Assembly: GCA_016872875.1 (NCBI GenBank)
Contig: VGYW01000289.1
Span: 1 to 10,750 of the forward strand
Source: Planctomycetota bacterium
GTDB lineage: Bacteria; Planctomycetota; PUPC01; DSUN01
DNA: 10,750 bases
Reading direction: 5' to 3'
Part shown: positions 8,773 through 10,750 of the stretch, piece after piece
Layout of the letters: each line of letters begins with the position of its first letter
Numbering within the stretch: position 1 is the first letter of the stretch
Translations under genes and position numbers: made by a program
The notes under the pieces: model-generated
What the model saw: only the letters and a program-made list of their open reading frames with translations
What the model was told of the DNA's origin: nothing
Databases searched by the model: none

Positions 8773-8800
8773 ATTATATGCGCCTCAGCAAGGTTGTCAA
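8773..8800 (-). promoter_or_regulatory. Consensus sigma-70 promoter of the recombinase gene
   Basis: On the minus strand, TTGACA (8800-8795) and TATAAT (8778-8773) are both perfect and 16 bases apart. Transcription should start near 8766-8765, only three or four bases before the ATG at 8762. A second TATAAT (8766-8761) overlaps that start codon but lacks a -35 partner. Confidence 0.75.
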
Positions 8801-8817
8801 GCCGAACTTGCAAGTGA

Positions 8818-9063
8818 CTGCGATTCAGACGTAAGACGCGAGCCGGCAACCTCTCTGCCCGGGGCGGCTTCCTGGGGTCGGGGACAGTGGCACAGGGCAT
8901 CCTCTTCTTCGACTGCTCCGCTGGGAACAGAAGCGGTGACACGTCACCGCACTCCATAGTCCCCCACGCCCAGTTGGGGGAGGATTGTGGAGTGCGGCAT
9001 CGCAGATGCCGCTTTGGATGGCAGCGGAGCGGAACCCCGAGCGTGCTTACGTCTGAATCGCAG
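8818..9063. mobile_element. MITE-like element, 246 bp, with 18-bp perfect terminal inverted repeats
   Basis: CTGCGATTCAGACGTAAG at 8818-8835 is repeated as a perfect reverse complement at 9046-9063. Both sides are flanked by the direct repeat TGCAAGTGA (8809-8817 and 9064-9072), as expected for a 9-bp target duplication. If the flanking A and T are counted as terminal repeat, it is 19 bp with a 7-bp duplication. The interior has no transposase but is highly self-complementary: GCGGTGAC/GTCACCGC (8933-8950), GCACTCCA/TGGAGTGC with an inner CCCCCA/TGGGGG (8949-8995), and GGCATC/GATGCC (8996-9010). Ends beginning CTG with 9-bp duplications are seen in the IS10/IS50 branch of IS4, so such a transposase may have moved it; this is inference. 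It separates two divergent promoters. Confidence 0.85.
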
Positions 9064-9083
9064 TGCAAGTGAGAGCGGAAGGC

Positions 9084-9111
9084 TTGACATCGGCGGCGGG
9101 GCCTGTATTGT
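9084..9111 (+). promoter_or_regulatory. Sigma-70-type promoter of the secreted CBM9-like gene
   Basis: TTGACA (9084-9089) and TATTGT (9106-9111) are separated by 16 bases. A transcript would begin near 9118 and have a leader of about 50 nt. The -35 box lies 11 bases outside the right-hand direct repeat of the MITE. Confidence 0.6.
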
Positions 9112-9154
9112 GTTGTATGGTTGCCAGGGTCGTCGTACACGGTGGCGGAGAGGC

Positions 9155-9162
9155 AAAGGAGG
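9155..9162 (+). promoter_or_regulatory. Strong ribosome binding site fixing the start at 9167
   Basis: AAAGGAGG ends four bases before the ATG at 9167. It is the only strong Shine-Dalgarno sequence in this leader, and the codons after the ATG give a signal peptide, so the start is well supported. Confidence 0.75.
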
Positions 9163-9166
9163 AAGG

Positions 9167-10750
9167 ATGCGCTCGAGAAGTGCAGTGGCAATTGCCGGGC
9201 TGTTGCTCCTGTCGTTCCCGCGGCCGACGATGGCCGAGCGGACGTTGAACCGTGGGCTGCACGCGGTGCCGGCGCCGGGGAAGGTCGTGATTGATGGCGA
9301 GCTGGGGGAGTGGGACGCGTCGGGGGCGATCGTGTGCTGCAAGGACGTGGAGCAGTTGCTCGACACGGAGAGCGTGCGGGTGGCGGCGATGTGGGACGCC
9401 GAGGCGCTCTATCTGGCCTTCGTGTTCCGCGACTCTACGCCGATGGTGAACAAGATCGATCCCGCCACGATGATCGGCAATGGCTGGCGGTCGGACGCGG
9501 TGCAACTGCGCTGCAACATGGCGGGGTTCATCAGCCACGTTGACTGCTGGTACTACACGCCGGGCCGCAAGCCGGCGATGACGATTCACTATGGGCAGGT
9601 GGGCGTGAAGGACGCGAAGGTTGGCCGCCCGGCCTATCCCGAGCAGCTCGGGGCGCAGGAGGCGTTCCGCGCGGCGCCCGACGGCAAGGGCTACACGCAG
9701 GAGATCAGGCTGCCGTGGAAGGTCATAACCGCCGATGGCAATGTGCCGCCGCGCACGGCCGACTTGCGGTTGGGCCTCGAGATGTTCTGGGGCGACGCCG
9801 ACGCGCAGAGCTGGCCACGGAGCCGCGTGACCGACAACCTGGCCGATGGCGAGACGCAGACGGATTTCTTCTGGACGAACGTGAAGGCCTGGGGGCGCCT
9901 CATCCTCGAGGAGAAAGGGAACCTGAAGCTCCCGCCCCCCGCCTGGATGGCTGGCAAGAAGACTGAGCCGCCCGGCCTCGTGCCGATCACGTTCGAGATG
10001 CCCCGCGACGGCTTCGTCTCAATCGCCATCGAGGACGCGGCGGGCAACCGCGCGTGCAGCCTGCTCGGCGGCGCGAAGCTCTCGAAGGGCAATCACACGG
10101 TCTTCTGGTCGGGCCTCAGCGACCGCAACGAGCCGCTGCCCCTCGGCAAGTACCGCTGGGTGGGCATCTGCCGCGACGCCATAAACGTCCATTGGCTCAT
10201 GAGCTTCTATCAGCCGAACCGCTCCTGCCCGTGGGCGAACAGCGACGGCACGGGCGCCTGGGGGCCGGACCACGGGAACCTCCAGTGCGTGGCGAGCGGC
10301 GAGGGCCGCGTGTTCCTTGGCGGCCTGGGCGCCGAGGCCGGCTTCCCGCTCTTCGCCCTCGATGAAAAGGGCGATAAGCTCTGGACGGCCAAGGGCGGCG
10401 AGCCCGACCACCTGGCCTACGCCGACGGCATCCTCTGGGCCTACACGAGCCGCGGCGACAGCAATTGGCTGGGCATCGCGCCGCGCGGCCTGATGGCCTT
10501 CGAGGCCGCCACGGGCCGGTGGCTCGACCTCAAAGGGGCGGATGGGAAGCCGACGAAGCGGCTGGCGCTCCTCGGCGACAAGGAGACGGCCGCCGGCTTC
10601 GCCGCGAACCCCAACGGCCTCTACCTCTCAATCAAGGACAAGGCGCTCGTCCGCAAGTTCGACCGCAACACCCTCCAACCCGTCCGTGACTATCGCGTGG
10701 CCGACGCTGGGGCGTTGTGTTCCGCGGGCCACGACCGCCTGCTGGTTGCC
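9167..10750 (+). CDS. Secreted protein with CBM9-like, FlgD-Ig-like and propeller-like regions (3' end missing)
   Basis: The frame is open for 528 codons to the window edge with no stop, so the C-terminus is missing. Residues 1-23 are a signal peptide (RSR, then AVAIAGLLLLSF, cleavage after PTMA). Residues 35-248 fit a family-9-like carbohydrate-binding domain: VIDGELGEWD (41-50), VAAMWDAEALYLAFVFRD (72-89), WRSDAVQL, YTQEIRLPW and RLGLEMFWGDAD. Residues 272-334 fit an FlgD-type Ig fold: PITFEMPRDGFVSIAIED, GNHTVFWSG and PLGKYRW. From about 370 repeated strands such as GEGRVFLGG, DKLWTAKGGEPDHLAYADGILW and ANPNGLYLS suggest a PQQ- or NHL-like beta-propeller. It is likely exported and involved in binding or sensing polysaccharide; no catalytic motif is seen. 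It has its own promoter, divergent from the recombinase. Confidence 0.85.
   Translation, partial: MRSRSAVAIAGLLLLSFPRPTMAERTLNRGLHAVPAPGKVVIDGELGEWDASGAIVCCKDVEQLLDTESVRVAAMWDAEALYLAFVFRDSTPMVNKIDPATMIGNGWRSDAVQLRCNMAGFISHVDCWYYTPGRKPAMTIHYGQVGVKDAKVGRPAYPEQLGAQEAFRAAPDGKGYTQEIRLPWKVITADGNVPPRTADLRLGLEMFWGDADAQSWPRSRVTDNLADGETQTDFFWTNVKAWGRLILEEKGNLKLPPPAWMAGKKTEPPGLVPITFEMPRDGFVSIAIEDAAGNRACSLLGGAKLSKGNHTVFWSGLSDRNEPLPLGKYRWVGICRDAINVHWLMSFYQPNRSCPWANSDGTGAWGPDHGNLQCVASGEGRVFLGGLGAEAGFPLFALDEKGDKLWTAKGGEPDHLAYADGILWAYTSRGDSNWLGIAPRGLMAFEAATGRWLDLKGADGKPTKRLALLGDKETAAGFAANPNGLYLSIKDKALVRKFDRNTLQPVRDYRVADAGALCSAGHDRLLVA

Noticed and set aside
8763..9191. N-terminal extension of the recombinase frame by 143 codons, up to an ATG at 9191
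   Set aside because: It runs through the recombinase promoter, the whole MITE and the opposite-strand promoter and start of the CBM9-like gene. Xer-like proteins do not have such an extension; the frame is open by composition.

Overview
This window looks like chromosomal DNA of a GC-rich, probably environmental or uncultured bacterium. A Planctomycetota/Verrucomicrobiota-type genome is my best guess. It rests on the mix of a large secreted CBM9/FlgD-Ig/propeller protein, a GH130 enzyme, multi-domain signalling proteins and abundant palindromic intergenic repeats. No rRNA, tRNA or marker gene is present to confirm it.

Layout from left to right. (1) 1-836 (+): the 3' part of a GAF plus degenerate HD-GYP signalling protein. 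(2) 837-1071: a hairpin fused to a long imperfect inverted repeat built on a 7-bp rhythm. (3) 1072-3165 (+): a hybrid histidine kinase with an N-terminal pseudo-receiver, then GAF, PAS, HisKA and HATPase. (4) 3166-3543: a gene-free gap between convergent genes with small hairpins and repeats. (5) 3544-4713 (-): a GH130 glycoside phosphorylase/hydrolase carrying an in-frame palindromic element. Its promoter lies at 4878-4906 and a second heptad palindrome lies in its leader. (6) 5184-6332 (+): a divergent DDE transposase-like gene behind a near-consensus promoter, apparently lacking catalytic acidic residues. (7) 6333-7784: about 1.45 kb without a convincing gene, ending in hairpins and a third heptad palindrome. 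(8) 7785-8762 (-): an apparently intact XerC/D-like tyrosine recombinase. (9) 8809-9072: a 246-bp MITE-like element with 18-bp perfect terminal inverted repeats and 9-bp flanking direct repeats, inserted exactly between two divergent promoters. (10) 9167 to the window end (+): a secreted CBM9-like/FlgD-Ig/propeller-like protein that runs off the edge.

The genes do not form one obvious pathway. The left part is sensory: two neighbouring proteins each combine a GAF sensor with a signalling domain that has lost key residues. The middle and right hold two unlinked carbohydrate-related functions (GH130 and a CBM9 protein), separated by mobile or formerly mobile DNA. The most notable signal is repeat biology: three palindromes with 7-bp periodicity, a fourth with 10-bp periodicity translated inside the GH130 gene, and the MITE between back-to-back promoters.
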